Assembly (NCBI GenBank): GCA_022561755.1
Contig: JADFQN010000012.1
Coordinates: 1-37,038, forward strand
Direction: 5' to 3'
DNA: 37,038 nucleotides
DNA from: Bacteroidota bacterium
GTDB taxonomy: Bacteria; Bacteroidota; Rhodothermia; Rhodothermales; Rubricoccaceae
Numbering within the stretch: the stretch's first letter is position 1; the number at the start of each line of letters is the position of its first letter. Of the stretch, positions 1-7,555 are shown in pieces. The notes beneath the pieces are model-generated. The model saw only the letters and a list, made by a program, of their open reading frames with translations. It did no database searches and was not told where the DNA came from. The position numbers and the translations under genes were made by a program.

Positions 1-598
1 GATAGAGGTGGCATCCGAAGGGCCTGGCGTCAAACTCATAGACCGTGCTCTCCCCGACGCCGATCATCCCGGCCCCGACGTTCGGCACGCCGTCCATCGA
101 AGAAGGATGGATGCCGTGGAAGTGAATCGTATGGGGATGACTGCCGGCGTTGAAAAACTGGATGCGGATCCGGTCGCCTTCGACGCAGCGGATGGTGGGG
201 CCGGGAACGCGGCCGTTGTAGGTCCAGGCCGGAAAGAAAACGCCCGGCGCAATCTCGATCTCTCGGTCCCGCGCGACGAACGTGTATTCCCGCAGGGTTT
301 GGCCGTTTTCGAGCGTGCTCACCTCGCCATAGTCGAAATCCGTCAGCATCTCGACGGGGTCGAAGCCGTTGCGGAGATGATCGACTTCGCCCATCGTACC
401 CATCGCGCCATGGGTCATGCGGTGGGAGGGAGCCTCGGGAGGTCCGAATCCTTCTGTGGATTGCTCGGCGGTTGGTTCCGCCTGGCTTCCCAACAGAGCC
501 GTTGAGCCGGTCAGCCCAGCGAGGCCGAAGGCCGCTCCCGTCCGCAACCAGGTGCGCCGCGAGATCCGCCTTGACAGTCGATCGATGACATCTTTCAT
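1..598 (-). CDS. Multicopper oxidase, N-terminal part (runs off the left edge)
   Basis: The minus-strand frame starts with ATG at 598 and stays open to base 1, giving about 199 residues with no stop. The N-terminus has a twin-arginine-like signal (RRISRRTWLRTG) followed by a hydrophobic stretch, so the enzyme is probably exported folded. From about residue 90 the cupredoxin fold is recognisable: a PGVFFPAWTYNGRVPGPTIR stretch, then HTIHFHGIHP, the first His-x-His-Gly copper-ligand motif of multicopper oxidases. Such enzymes couple four one-electron oxidations (phenols, metals or Cu(I)) to reduction of O2 to water; the substrate cannot be told, because the axial ligand and the C-terminal His-Cys-His motif lie outside the window. 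A Met/His-containing segment (HRMTHGAMGTMGEVDH) before the first domain might bind copper. No Shine-Dalgarno sequence precedes the ATG; the leader is C-rich. It is transcribed in the same direction as the metalloregulator gene behind it. Confidence 0.88.
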   Translation of the reverse strand, partial: MKDVIDRLSRRISRRTWLRTGAAFGLAGLTGSTALLGSQAEPTAEQSTEGFGPPEAPSHRMTHGAMGTMGEVDHLRNGFDPVEMLTDFDYGEVSTLENGQTLREYTFVARDREIEIAPGVFFPAWTYNGRVPGPTIRCVEGDRIRIQFFNAGSHPHTIHFHGIHPSSMDGVPNVGAGMIGVGESTVYEFDARPFGCHLY

Positions 599-673
599 GA
601 CAGTGTGGGGTAGAAGGGTGGTTTTCGGCGGTGTTCAGGCTAGCAGATTCTATTCTTTGCAAGAGCCCGGTGT

Positions 674-691
674 TTTTTCCCTTGGCTAAAA
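674..691. promoter_or_regulatory. Possible second DtxR-type operator half-palindrome
   Basis: The 18 bases keep one perfect half (CTAAAA at 686-691) of the palindrome at 1437-1454, and a weaker second half (TTTTTC), with the same 6-base spacing. The site lies 76-93 bases upstream of the multicopper oxidase start, where an operator could act. With only one good half-site it may be chance. Confidence 0.25.
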
Positions 692-728
692 ACAATGCTC
701 CAAAGGCAAGAAGCAATTCGAAACACGG

Positions 729-1403
729 TCATTTGACGTCTCTGACAAAAAGATGAGCGGCAGCCCGGTGCCCAACAGCGTGCTCAGCACCACGCTGATC
801 GCCGTCCAGCACGCGCACGGTGACCGGTCCGTCTGAGTAGGGCGCAGAGGAGATAACTTCTAAGGCGGTGCCGGGGTAGAGGCCCAACCCGCCGACATAG
901 CGCAGGAGTTCCGGATCGTCGTCGCTGACCTCTGCAACGACGGCCTTTGTTCCAGCATCCATCCGGGCAAGAGGTGGCCAGTCGGGTTCTACAAGCTCCA
1001 GCGTTGGCGTGGGGATGGGGGCGCCGTGGGGGTCGTTGGTGGGATGCCCGAGAGCCTCGTCCATTCGGGCCTCGACGTCCTCGGAAAGCACGTGCTCCCA
1101 TTTTTCGGCCTCGGCGTGGACCTCATCCCAAGGCACTCCGAGGGCTTCGTGGAGGTACGTTTCCACGAGGCGGTGATGCCGGATGACCTCGATGGCGATG
1201 CGCCGGCCTGCGTTGGTGAGGGCGACACCGTAGTACCGTTCATAGGTCACGAGCTTCATTACCGCAAGCTTCTTTACCATCCCGGTCACGGAAGCAGGAG
1301 AGACGTCCAACCGCGCAGCAAGGGCGGAGGTTGTCACTGTTTCTTCAGTTCGGCCGATTTCGCAAACTGCCTTCAGGTAGTCTTCTACAGCGGAGGTATG
1401 CAC
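729..1403 (-). CDS. DtxR/MntR-family metal-dependent transcriptional regulator
   Basis: 224 residues, the usual length of a DtxR-family repressor with a C-terminal SH3-like domain. Residues 1-60 form the winged helix-turn-helix (TTSALAARLDVSPASVTGMV), 65-140 the dimerisation and metal-binding helices (HHRLVETYLHE ... HAEAEKWEHVLSEDVEARM), and 150-224 a FeoA/SH3-like domain. The EKWEH motif has Glu where classical DtxR has Cys102 (CRWEH), as in MntR-type members, which favours Mn(II) sensing, but Fe(II) cannot be excluded. The start is GTG at 1403, with no Shine-Dalgarno site. It is divergent from the outer-membrane protein at 1478, and the 74-base gap contains a perfect 6-6-6 palindrome, so autoregulation and control of the divergent gene are likely. 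Confidence is high for the family and moderate for the metal. Confidence 0.93.
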   Translation of the reverse strand: MHTSAVEDYLKAVCEIGRTEETVTTSALAARLDVSPASVTGMVKKLAVMKLVTYERYYGVALTNAGRRIAIEVIRHHRLVETYLHEALGVPWDEVHAEAEKWEHVLSEDVEARMDEALGHPTNDPHGAPIPTPTLELVEPDWPPLARMDAGTKAVVAEVSDDDPELLRYVGGLGLYPGTALEVISSAPYSDGPVTVRVLDGDQRGAEHAVGHRAAAHLFVRDVK

Positions 1404-1436
1404 GGCGGTTGCTTAATTGGTGGCGGCTAAGTTAAT

Positions 1437-1454
1437 TTTTAGTCTTCCCTAAAA
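1437..1454. promoter_or_regulatory. Candidate DtxR/MntR operator palindrome
   Basis: TTTTAG, six bases, then CTAAAA: a perfect interrupted palindrome in the 74-base divergent gap between the regulator (start 1403) and the outer-membrane protein (start 1478). Position, AT-rich arms and overall size fit the operators of DtxR-family dimers. The regulatory role is inferred from position. Confidence 0.5.
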
Positions 1455-1477
1455 CAACTGTTCGTCACCCCTGTTCC

Positions 1478-2203
1478 ATGATCCGCTTCATGTTCATCAT
1501 CGCCCTTCTCCTCCCGCCGGTTTCTGCCGCCCAGCCGTTTCCCGAATTGGTTACAGATCGGCCCGACTTCACCGAAAGCGGCGTCACGGTTCCTCGCGGG
1601 CACGTGCAAATCGAGAGTGGGATTCTGTACGATCAGGTCGTAGACACGGGGAACATCGCTTTTCCTGAAGTGCTCGTTCGTTGGGCGCCGCTCAATCGGT
1701 TCGAACTTCGTTTCGGCACCCCGAATTACGTCGCCGGCGATTTTCCTAGAGGATTCTCCGATGGTTCGGTGGGCGCCAAAGTTCAGTTCGGCCCAGTCGG
1801 CTCGTGGGATCTGGGCCTGATCGCCGTAGTGTCTTTGCCTGTTGGTGAAGTCGATTTGACGAGCGGTTCCGTGGATCCCGAGTTCATCCTGATTACGGGG
1901 CACGATCTCAGTTCTCGCGTGTCGCTGGGGGCGCAAGGGATGCTTACCTACGACGGAGTTGAGGACGTGTGGCAGTACGGCGGAACGCTGGTCGTTGGGC
2001 TCGAACTAAGTCCGCGTGCCGGAAGCTTTATCGAGGCGGTAGTGATCGACCAGAGGCGAAACAGTGTGTTTGTCATGCTTCACCACGGCTATACCTATCT
2101 CCTCTCGCCTACTCTGCAATTGGACGTTCACGCAGGGCTCGGCTTCTTCGAGCGTGGAGGCGGAGAGGGCCTCGTGGGAATCGGCCTGAGCACCCTGCTT
2201 TAG
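1478..2203 (+). CDS. Outer-membrane transporter-like protein (PF13557-type)
   Basis: 241 residues with a signal peptide (MIRFMFIIALLLPPVSAA). The mature N-terminus has TDRPDFTES, typical of the Phenol_MetA_deg/transporter-like outer-membrane family, followed by alternating amphipathic beta strands and repeated Gly-rich turns, so a small beta-barrel is expected. The substrate is unknown. It is divergent from the DtxR-type regulator across a palindromic candidate operator, which makes a metal-related role plausible but unproven. The ATG at 1478 follows a C-rich leader (CACCCCTGTTCC) rather than a Shine-Dalgarno site. The stop codon abuts the stop of the convergent lipoprotein gene with no base between them. 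Confidence 0.75.
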   Translation: MIRFMFIIALLLPPVSAAQPFPELVTDRPDFTESGVTVPRGHVQIESGILYDQVVDTGNIAFPEVLVRWAPLNRFELRFGTPNYVAGDFPRGFSDGSVGAKVQFGPVGSWDLGLIAVVSLPVGEVDLTSGSVDPEFILITGHDLSSRVSLGAQGMLTYDGVEDVWQYGGTLVVGLELSPRAGSFIEAVVIDQRRNSVFVMLHHGYTYLLSPTLQLDVHAGLGFFERGGGEGLVGIGLSTLL

Positions 2204-3346
2204 CTATTCGGCAACGCCGAAGCTTGCGTCCACCTCCTCCGGTTCCTCAACCCAGTCGGCGACGAATACGTTGGTGTCGCGGCTATCCTCGCGGTCTGCC
2301 CGGCGGTTGGAGGAGAAGACCAGCTTCGAGCCATCGGAGTTGAACATCGGGAAGGCGTCGAACGTGCCGGAGTTGGTGATCTTGCTCAGGCCCGTGCCGT
2401 CCACGTTCACCATGAACAGGTCGAACTCGCGGCCGCCGCCATCCAGCGTGTGGTGGTTGGAAGCGAAGATGATTTGCTCACCGGAGGGATGGAAGAACGG
2501 CGCCCAGTTGGCTCCGGGGAGGTCCGTTACCTGCACGGGATTGCTTCCGTCGATATCGGCCACGAACAAGTTCAGCGCGCTCGGCTCGATGGCATCCTGC
2601 CGGAGCAGCCCGCGGTATTGGGCTGCGTCTTCGCCTTCGGGGCGGTTCGCGCGCCAGACGATCTTATCGCTGTTTCGTGAGAAGAAGGCCCCTCCGTCGT
2701 AGCCGAGTTCGTCGGTGAGCTGGATGACTTCCTCCGTGGCCATGTCGAAGCGGTACAGTTCGAGGTCGCCCGAGCGCGTCGAAGTAAAGATGATGTATTT
2801 GCCGTCGGGGCTGACCGTAGCCTCGGCGTCGTAGCCCGGCCCGCCGATGAGCACTTCCGGGTGCGAGCCGTCCGGCTCGGCCGCGTAGATGTCGAAATCG
2901 GGGAAGATGGACCAGACGTAGCGGCCCAGTTCAGAGGCTTTCGGGGTCGGGCATTCCGGATTACCCGCGTGCGTCGAGGCGTAGATCAGGCGCCCATCCG
3001 GGAGGAAGTAGCCGCAGGTGGTGCGCCCCTTGCCCGTCGACACGAGGTTGTACAGTTCGCCGTTTGCCATTGCCCCGCCGTCGGCGCGCAGTACGAACTG
3101 CTGGTCGCAGCCCTGCGGGTTGATCTCGCTCCAGTCGCTCTGCATGATGAGCAGCGAGTCGTCGTTGCTCCAGTAGGCCTCGGCGTTGTTGCCACCGAAC
3201 GTCAACTGGCGGATGTTGCGGAGGTGGGTTTCACCGGCAAACCGGAGGGAATCCGAGTCCGCATCGTAGCCTGTCGGATCGGTTGGGCCGCACGCGGAAG
3301 CAACGAGGACAAGGATGAAAACAGGGGAGAGGAGCGCGCGTCGCAT
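2204..3346 (-). CDS. TolB-like (PD40) beta-propeller lipoprotein
   Basis: 380 residues. The N-terminus is a lipoprotein signal with a lipobox (LVASAC, Cys at about residue 19). The rest consists of PD40/WD40-like repeats: SPDGKYIIFTSTRSGDLELY, FSRNSDKIVWRANRPEG, HPSGEQIIFASN, FNSDGSKLVFSSNRR. These form a propeller like the C-terminal half of TolB. No peptidase or amidohydrolase domain follows, so it is a stand-alone propeller, probably tethered to a membrane as a protein-binding or sensing part. It lies convergently with the outer-membrane protein and has no clear operon partner. The exact function is unknown. Confidence 0.85.
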   Translation of the reverse strand: MRRALLSPVFILVLVASACGPTDPTGYDADSDSLRFAGETHLRNIRQLTFGGNNAEAYWSNDDSLLIMQSDWSEINPQGCDQQFVLRADGGAMANGELYNLVSTGKGRTTCGYFLPDGRLIYASTHAGNPECPTPKASELGRYVWSIFPDFDIYAAEPDGSHPEVLIGGPGYDAEATVSPDGKYIIFTSTRSGDLELYRFDMATEEVIQLTDELGYDGGAFFSRNSDKIVWRANRPEGEDAAQYRGLLRQDAIEPSALNLFVADIDGSNPVQVTDLPGANWAPFFHPSGEQIIFASNHHTLDGGGREFDLFMVNVDGTGLSKITNSGTFDAFPMFNSDGSKLVFSSNRRADREDSRDTNVFVADWVEEPEEVDASFGVAE

Positions 3347-3441
3347 CGTGAAGCGAATGTGTGGGCGAATGCTCCGATCAACGTAGCTGCATCGAGCGGG
3401 TTGCGCACGGGATGAAGCTTCCCCGCTTTTTCGACTACAAC

Positions 3442-3547
3442 TATGTCATCCAGACGACCGCAGGGAGGAAGGATCTCGATAGACGAGTCGCGAGGCGGCT
3501 CGTGACTTCTCGTTGAGATTCCTCGTCGCAAGCTCCTCGGAATGATA
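3442..3547. repeat. Degenerate palindromic intergenic element (GTCATCC...GGAATGATA type)
   Basis: The stretch opens with TATGTCATCC...GGAAGGATCTC and closes with GAGATTCCTC...CTCGGAATGATA, which are imperfect reverse complements. It ends exactly where the tsaD stop codon begins. It resembles the abundant GTCATCC-type palindromic repeats of many bacterial genomes. A possible half copy lies near 23581-23600. Confidence 0.5.
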
Positions 3548-4582
3548 TTAAAGCTTCAGCGCCGGTTCTGCGGCCAAGGTCAACTCGCTCGACTGGCCCG
3601 CCGCGAGCTTGAATGCCCCCGTCACAGCGATCATGGCCGCGTTGTCTACGGAATGTTCGAAGGCAGGTACGAACAATTCGAACCCGTCTTTGTCAGCGGC
3701 CGCCTGAGCTGTGGCGCGAAGACCTCGATTGGCGGATACGCCGCCCACGATGGCCACGGACTCAACCCCGGTTTCTTTCACAGCGTCGCGAATGGCGCCC
3801 ACGAGGGCATCGACGACGGTTTTCTGGAAGGAGGCTGCGATATCGGGGAGATGACCGTCCAACATCTGCTTTCGCTCTGTCTCTCCCAGATCGCGGAGGA
3901 AGTAGAGCACGTTCGTCTTGATGCCGCTGAACGAGAACGCGTAGCTCTTCCGATGGTCCTTGTTGGGTAGCCGGGGGGAGGGGAAGGCTCGAAACGTGGG
4001 GTCGCCGGAGGCTGCGAGCCGGTCGATCTCCGGGCCGCCGGGATAGCCGAGCCCAAGGATCTTCGCCACCTTGTCGAAGGCCTCGCCCGCCGCGTCGTCG
4101 CGCGCGCGGCCGAGTTCTTCGTGGACGAACCCCTCCTTTACGAGCGTGAGGAGCGTGTGCCCGCCGGAGACGGTCAGGCAGAGGAACGGAAACGACGGAT
4201 GGGGCTCGTCGATGAACACGGAGTAGATGTGCCCTTCGAGGTGGTTCACGCCGATCAAGGGAATATCCAGACCCAATGCTAGCGCCTTGGCGAAGCTGAG
4301 TCCTACGAGCAGCGACCCCGCCAGTCCTGGACCATACGTGACGGCTACGGCGCCGAGGTCATGTTTGTCGACCTTGGCTTCTTCCAGTGCAGCCTCCACG
4401 GTAGGTACGATGAGCCGCTGATGCGCCCGGCTCGCCAACTCGGGCACGACGCCTCCGAATCCCTCGTGGATGCGCTGGGCGGCAACGACCGACGACGCAA
4501 CATGGCCATCCTTCAAAACAGCCGCCGCGGTGTCATCGCACGACGACTCGATGGCGAGGAGGGTGAGATCGGAGGGGAGCAT
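3548..4582 (-). CDS. tsaD: tRNA N6-adenosine threonylcarbamoyltransferase TsaD
   Basis: 344 residues, normal for bacterial TsaD. It begins with LLAIESSCDDTAAAVL, the first nucleotide-binding motif of the ASKHA fold, and has GVNHLEGHIYS around residue 115, whose two histidines bind the metal. Further family motifs are TYGPGLAGSLLVG, LTVSGGHT and VGGVSANRGLR, with the last metal ligand in FEHSVDNAAMI. With TsaB, TsaC and TsaE it transfers the threonylcarbamoyl group to A37 of ANN-decoding tRNAs. The ATG at 4582 is divergent from the T9SS cargo gene at 4642. No tsaB or tsaE is present in the window. Confidence 0.97.
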   Translation of the reverse strand: MLPSDLTLLAIESSCDDTAAAVLKDGHVASSVVAAQRIHEGFGGVVPELASRAHQRLIVPTVEAALEEAKVDKHDLGAVAVTYGPGLAGSLLVGLSFAKALALGLDIPLIGVNHLEGHIYSVFIDEPHPSFPFLCLTVSGGHTLLTLVKEGFVHEELGRARDDAAGEAFDKVAKILGLGYPGGPEIDRLAASGDPTFRAFPSPRLPNKDHRKSYAFSFSGIKTNVLYFLRDLGETERKQMLDGHLPDIAASFQKTVVDALVGAIRDAVKETGVESVAIVGGVSANRGLRATAQAAADKDGFELFVPAFEHSVDNAAMIAVTGAFKLAAGQSSELTLAAEPALKL

Positions 4583-4641
4583 GTTTGTGATTGTGGCACC
4601 GCCTCCTTACTCTTACGACGTGATCTTGATTCCAGAGCCCC

Positions 4642-5559
4642 ATGCGCCTGCGATTTCTCCCTTTGCTTACCCTATCGGCGACGGTATCCGCCCAAGAGCC
4701 GGACACGACCGACTGGCATAGCTATTTCCCACTTGAGGTGGGGAATGAGTGGCACTATGAGGCAGAGTTTCCTTCGCCTCCGGGCGCGTTCCGCTATAGT
4801 TACCGAGTTGTTAGCGATTCTCTGGTAAACGACACCACGTACTACGTTATTCGACATTGTTTTCAAAATGAGGACGAGCCGGTAAAATGCAACGATTCAG
4901 CCTATCTGAATCGATACGATGAAGAACTTGCGACAATTGTTTATAGGCTTGATCCACCGAACGAGCCCGTCAGTTATCCGCCTTGGTTCCTTATTCCTTG
5001 CAGGCTTGATAGCCCGTTTGGTGAACTTGGTGAGGATGACTGCTTCTTTGATCTTGGGGGCGCTTTCTGTTATGGCGAGTATGACACGGAATGGTTGATT
5101 GGTGAGAGTAAGGCCGTTGGAACGCTTAAAGGTTTTGACTCACTCTTTGGAGCGAGATCATTCTTATCTGGGATTGGGTTCGTGTGGGAAGTTGGTGATG
5201 GGGGCGGTGCCGCCACGTCAGTCGTATACGCCCGCGTTGGAGGTGTCGAGTACGGTACGCCCGTCGTTTCTAATGAGGCTGATGTACCACTACACCAAAG
5301 CGTTATTCGCACCTTCCCGAATCCCGCGCGGCACGAGGTAACGCTTCAGTTTTCGGTGCCAACGGCCCAGCAGGTCGAGGCCATCGTCTATAACCTCCGA
5401 AGTGTTCTCGTGGAGACGAGGCCACTCGGGGTGGTGCCCGGTGGCGTGGAAGTCAACCATACGATTGACGTTTCAAAGTGGCCGTCGGGGCTCTATTACA
5501 TGCGTCTGATTGGCGACCAAGGTTTTTCGGCCACCAAGGGGATCGTCGTGATTCACTAG
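4642..5559 (+). CDS. Secreted protein with type A T9SS sorting domain
   Basis: 305 residues. A signal peptide (MRLRFLPLLTLSATVSAQ) leads into an unrecognised domain of about 190 residues containing paired Cys and many Tyr/Trp (YFPLEVGNEWHYEAEF). The last 80 residues are a clear type A sorting domain: IRTFPNPARHEVTLQFSVP, then VYNLRS, and a terminal GLYYMRLIGDQGFSATKGIVV. It should therefore be exported through the SprA translocon encoded at 11649-19412 and then processed and anchored or released. The domain start resembles secreted proteins that begin 'YFPLxxGNxWxY'. The gene is AT-richer than its surroundings (about half GC), and a decayed copy of the same C-terminal end lies at 6250-6303, suggesting duplication or transfer in this small islet. 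Confidence 0.85.
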   Translation: MRLRFLPLLTLSATVSAQEPDTTDWHSYFPLEVGNEWHYEAEFPSPPGAFRYSYRVVSDSLVNDTTYYVIRHCFQNEDEPVKCNDSAYLNRYDEELATIVYRLDPPNEPVSYPPWFLIPCRLDSPFGELGEDDCFFDLGGAFCYGEYDTEWLIGESKAVGTLKGFDSLFGARSFLSGIGFVWEVGDGGGAATSVVYARVGGVEYGTPVVSNEADVPLHQSVIRTFPNPARHEVTLQFSVPTAQQVEAIVYNLRSVLVETRPLGVVPGGVEVNHTIDVSKWPSGLYYMRLIGDQGFSATKGIVVIH

Positions 5560-5593
5560 GCACTACTCATTTACACATCTTACTCAAGTAGAA

Positions 5594-6142
5594 ATGACTG
5601 TCATGCGTTATCAAACCATCCACGCAATCATTTTCGTGTTCATCACCTTCGTTTCGGTGGCTGGCTGCTCTCTTTTTGGAGAGGGTAAACTAGAGAGGCT
5701 TTTCCCCGGCGACGGGCCTAGTCTTGTTCATCTCGATTCCACCGAATACGGTATCGCAGAGGATGGTGAAGTAGATATTGCCGTGTCGGTTACGAATCCC
5801 ACAGATGAAACGATCTACGCTTCCGGCAATGGAACCCTTAGGTTCGAGCTGGAGAAACTAGTCGATGGTGACTGGGTGCTCGCGTTTTCTTTTGGCCACA
5901 TCTTAATCGGGGGACCACCTTTAGAGATATCGGCAAATGAGACTGTTTCCATATCCTATTCTCTAGGCTATGCCGATCGACCTAATGACCACAATTCGGG
6001 GTGGCTTATTGATGAGGTTGCAGGAGATTATCGAGTAGTGGTAGAGCTTCAGGCAGAGCGCGGTAATGAGGGAAACAGTTACGAAGAAGAGCAATTGCCA
6101 CTTGGTTACCGCACCTCCTCTACGTTCGAAATACACGAATAA
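5594..6142 (+). CDS. Hypothetical lipoprotein
   Basis: 182 residues with a hydrophobic signal and lipobox (VSVAGC, Cys at about residue 25). The mature part looks all-beta: NPTDETIYASGNGTLRFELEK and DEVAGDYRVVVEL recall immunoglobulin-like or BsuPI-type beta sandwiches, but no family can be named with confidence. It follows the T9SS cargo gene by 34 bases in the same direction and may share its transcript. ATG at 5594 was chosen; an ATG three codons later also works. Base composition is about 47-48% GC in the 60-base lines counted, lower than neighbouring genes. Low-GC composition and no recognised homology suggest an accessory gene. Confidence 0.7.
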   Translation: MTVMRYQTIHAIIFVFITFVSVAGCSLFGEGKLERLFPGDGPSLVHLDSTEYGIAEDGEVDIAVSVTNPTDETIYASGNGTLRFELEKLVDGDWVLAFSFGHILIGGPPLEISANETVSISYSLGYADRPNDHNSGWLIDEVAGDYRVVVELQAERGNEGNSYEEEQLPLGYRTSSTFEIHE

Positions 6143-6159
6143 GCGGCCAACCGGTACGA

Positions 6160-6303
6160 CAAGAATCGAACGTGGCTGCCCTTCATCGCCTACATGCCCC
6201 AACGTGGTGGAGTTCTCGGCGCAGTCAAGGAGCGTGCGCGCTGGCAATTCGTCAGAGTGACCAAGGCTTCTCAGCCACCAAAGGCATCATCGTAATCCAC
6301 TAG
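6160..6303 (+). pseudogene. Decayed T9SS sorting-domain remnant
   Basis: Bases 6250-6303 translate to RQSDQGFSATKGIIVIH and a stop, nearly identical to the last residues of the intact sorting domain ending at 5559 (GDQGFSATKGIVVIH), and are also very similar as DNA. Upstream, in another frame, a PTCPNVVEFSAQSRSVR stretch is reminiscent of the FPNP...LQFS...NLRS part of such domains. There is no intact gene leading into it. It is best read as the truncated, frameshifted tail of a second sorting-domain protein. The tail is well supported; the upstream part is tentative. Confidence 0.6.
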
Positions 6304-7016
6304 TCCACCAGCCGCCCGAACGTCCAGCGGCTGCCTACGAACACATTCAGGTCCACCTGGCCTCGGATGCCGTCTATTTGGCCTAGGTGGTCGTGCTGCC
6401 AGAACGTCCAGTCGCGGCCGTCGTCCAGAGAGGGCTCGTCGCCGAGCGTCGGAATCCAGAGCGGCACATCCTCAAAATGCCCGGCGATGATGCGGCGGTA
6501 CGCATCGGAGTCGGCGTAGATGAGCGGTGTCCGGCCGTAGGCATCGGAGACGATTTCAATGAAGGTTGCTAGCTCGCCTCGGATGGCCTCCGTGCTACTT
6601 CTTCTTCCACAGTTGCCCGTGTATTCCACGTCCACGGCGGGCGGCAGGGTGTTGGCCTCCGGCCGTACGGTTGCAAGAAAGTGCTCGGCCTGCTCTTCGC
6701 CCGATCGACAGAACCGGAAGAAGTGATAAGCGCCTCGCGCGATGCTCGCCGCCTCGGCGCCCGACCAGTTTTCCTCAAACCTCGGGTCGATCCAGTCAAC
6801 ACCCTCGGTGGCTTTGATGAACACAAAATCGACGTTCTCGCCGCGCACCGTACTCCAGTCGATGGCATCTTGATGGTGCGAGACATCCAGCCCCCGCACC
6901 AAATAGCGTAAGTGCGCCGGGCGGTTAAAGGATAGGAAGCCTAGCTCGGCAGAGATCACTCCGGCCACCACAATCAGTGCGGCAAACGCAGCAAAGCGGA
7001 AAGCGAAGCGAGACAC
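6300..7016 (-). CDS. Glycoside hydrolase family 25 lysozyme-like protein, membrane-anchored or secreted
   Basis: 238 residues. An N-terminal hydrophobic segment (about residues 5-30) acts as signal or anchor. The GH25 barrel is clear: RGLDVSHHQDAIDW at the start, DFVFIKATEGVDWIDPRFEENW, GAYHFFRF, and PPAVDVEYTG carrying the acidic catalytic pair, then PLIYADSDAYRRI and LNVFVG. It should cleave the beta-1,4 bond between MurNAc and GlcNAc in peptidoglycan. The start is GTG at 7016, directly after a C-rich leader (CTCACCC). No holin, tail or capsid genes lie nearby, so a cellular wall-remodelling role is more likely than phage lysis. Its stop codon overlaps the decayed sorting-domain tail on the other strand. 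Confidence 0.93.
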   Translation of the reverse strand: MSRFAFRFAAFAALIVVAGVISAELGFLSFNRPAHLRYLVRGLDVSHHQDAIDWSTVRGENVDFVFIKATEGVDWIDPRFEENWSGAEAASIARGAYHFFRFCRSGEEQAEHFLATVRPEANTLPPAVDVEYTGNCGRRSSTEAIRGELATFIEIVSDAYGRTPLIYADSDAYRRIIAGHFEDVPLWIPTLGDEPSLDDGRDWTFWQHDHLGQIDGIRGQVDLNVFVGSRWTFGRLVD

Positions 7017-7103
7017 GGGTGAGGGAGGCGGGAGGCGAGGTGAGATCCTGAACGAGAAGCGCCGATTCAGGTTGCAGAACCCTGTGGATGCATACGGAAC
7101 GTT

Positions 7104-7267
7104 AGGAGTCCATCTGACTTAGGATGTTTCTACTGCGGCGGTGGCAAATCGGCTCATTTCCCCCATCTTTTTCGTTACGTAGCGCCACTATGTGCCTCAA
7201 AAGATCGGGAAACTGCTCTCGATTTCCCGCCTGCCTCGTTACGAACCCCTAAGTCTGATGGACTCCT
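7104..7267. repeat. Palindromic element family A, copy 1
   Basis: 164 bases with 20-base inverted ends (7104-7123 and 7248-7267) that pair with one central mismatch. The core (CTACTGCGGCGG..., AAATCGG..CCATTTC-like, CCTCAAAAGATC, GCCTGCCTCGTTACGAAC) recurs in copies at 10431 and, inverted, at 20306. No coding capacity was seen. With the family B element at 7304-7478, it fills most of the 539-base gap 7017-7555. The remainder (7017-7103 and 7479-7555) holds only leader and promoter-sized sequence. Confidence 0.85.
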
Positions 7268-7303
7268 GGGGCACGTCGTTCTACCCCGCGTCCGGCGCAA
7301 CGT

Positions 7304-7478
7304 TTAGCAGCCCGTTGAAGATGTCATCCTGCCTTCCCGCCATGCGGCGGGAGTCTCGGCCGATCTCCGCGTTGCGAGATGCTCGTCGAATCACCCGATT
7401 CGCCTGCGATCTCGCGCCTTGATCTCGACCGAGATGCACTCGCCTCGGCGACGGAGCACATCTTCAACGGGCTGCTAA
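7304..7478. repeat. Palindromic element family B, inverted copy with an 18-base hairpin
   Basis: 175 bases. The ends TTAGCAGCCCGTTGAAGATG (7304-7323) and its exact reverse complement (7459-7478) form a perfect 20-base stem. Read on the minus strand it matches the copies at 10551, 23717 and 27289 (GTGCTCCGTCGCCGAGG, GATCTCGG..GAGATCAAGGCGCG, GGCAGGATGAC). At 7335-7352 it carries the small hairpin TCCCGCCATGCGGCGGGA. The element is open in the frame of the next gene and would add a false N-terminus to it. Confidence 0.87.
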
Positions 7479-7555
7479 GAACAAAAGATGCGGCTATGTG
7501 TATTGACGCAACCCATCTGCGCTCCTATTCTACTCCTAGCGCCAACCATTCCCCC

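Noticed and set aside
28-716. Long open frames antisense to the multicopper oxidase
   Set aside because: Composition-driven shadows; only the frame with the Tat-like signal and HxHG motif makes sense.
6300-7016. GH25 lysozyme as part of a prophage
   Set aside because: No integrase, capsid, tail or holin genes nearby; an N-terminal membrane or signal segment fits a cellular enzyme.
7379-7555. N-terminal extension of the Gly/Tyr-rich protein
   Set aside because: The extension is a translation of a family B repeat; a clean signal peptide starts at 7556.
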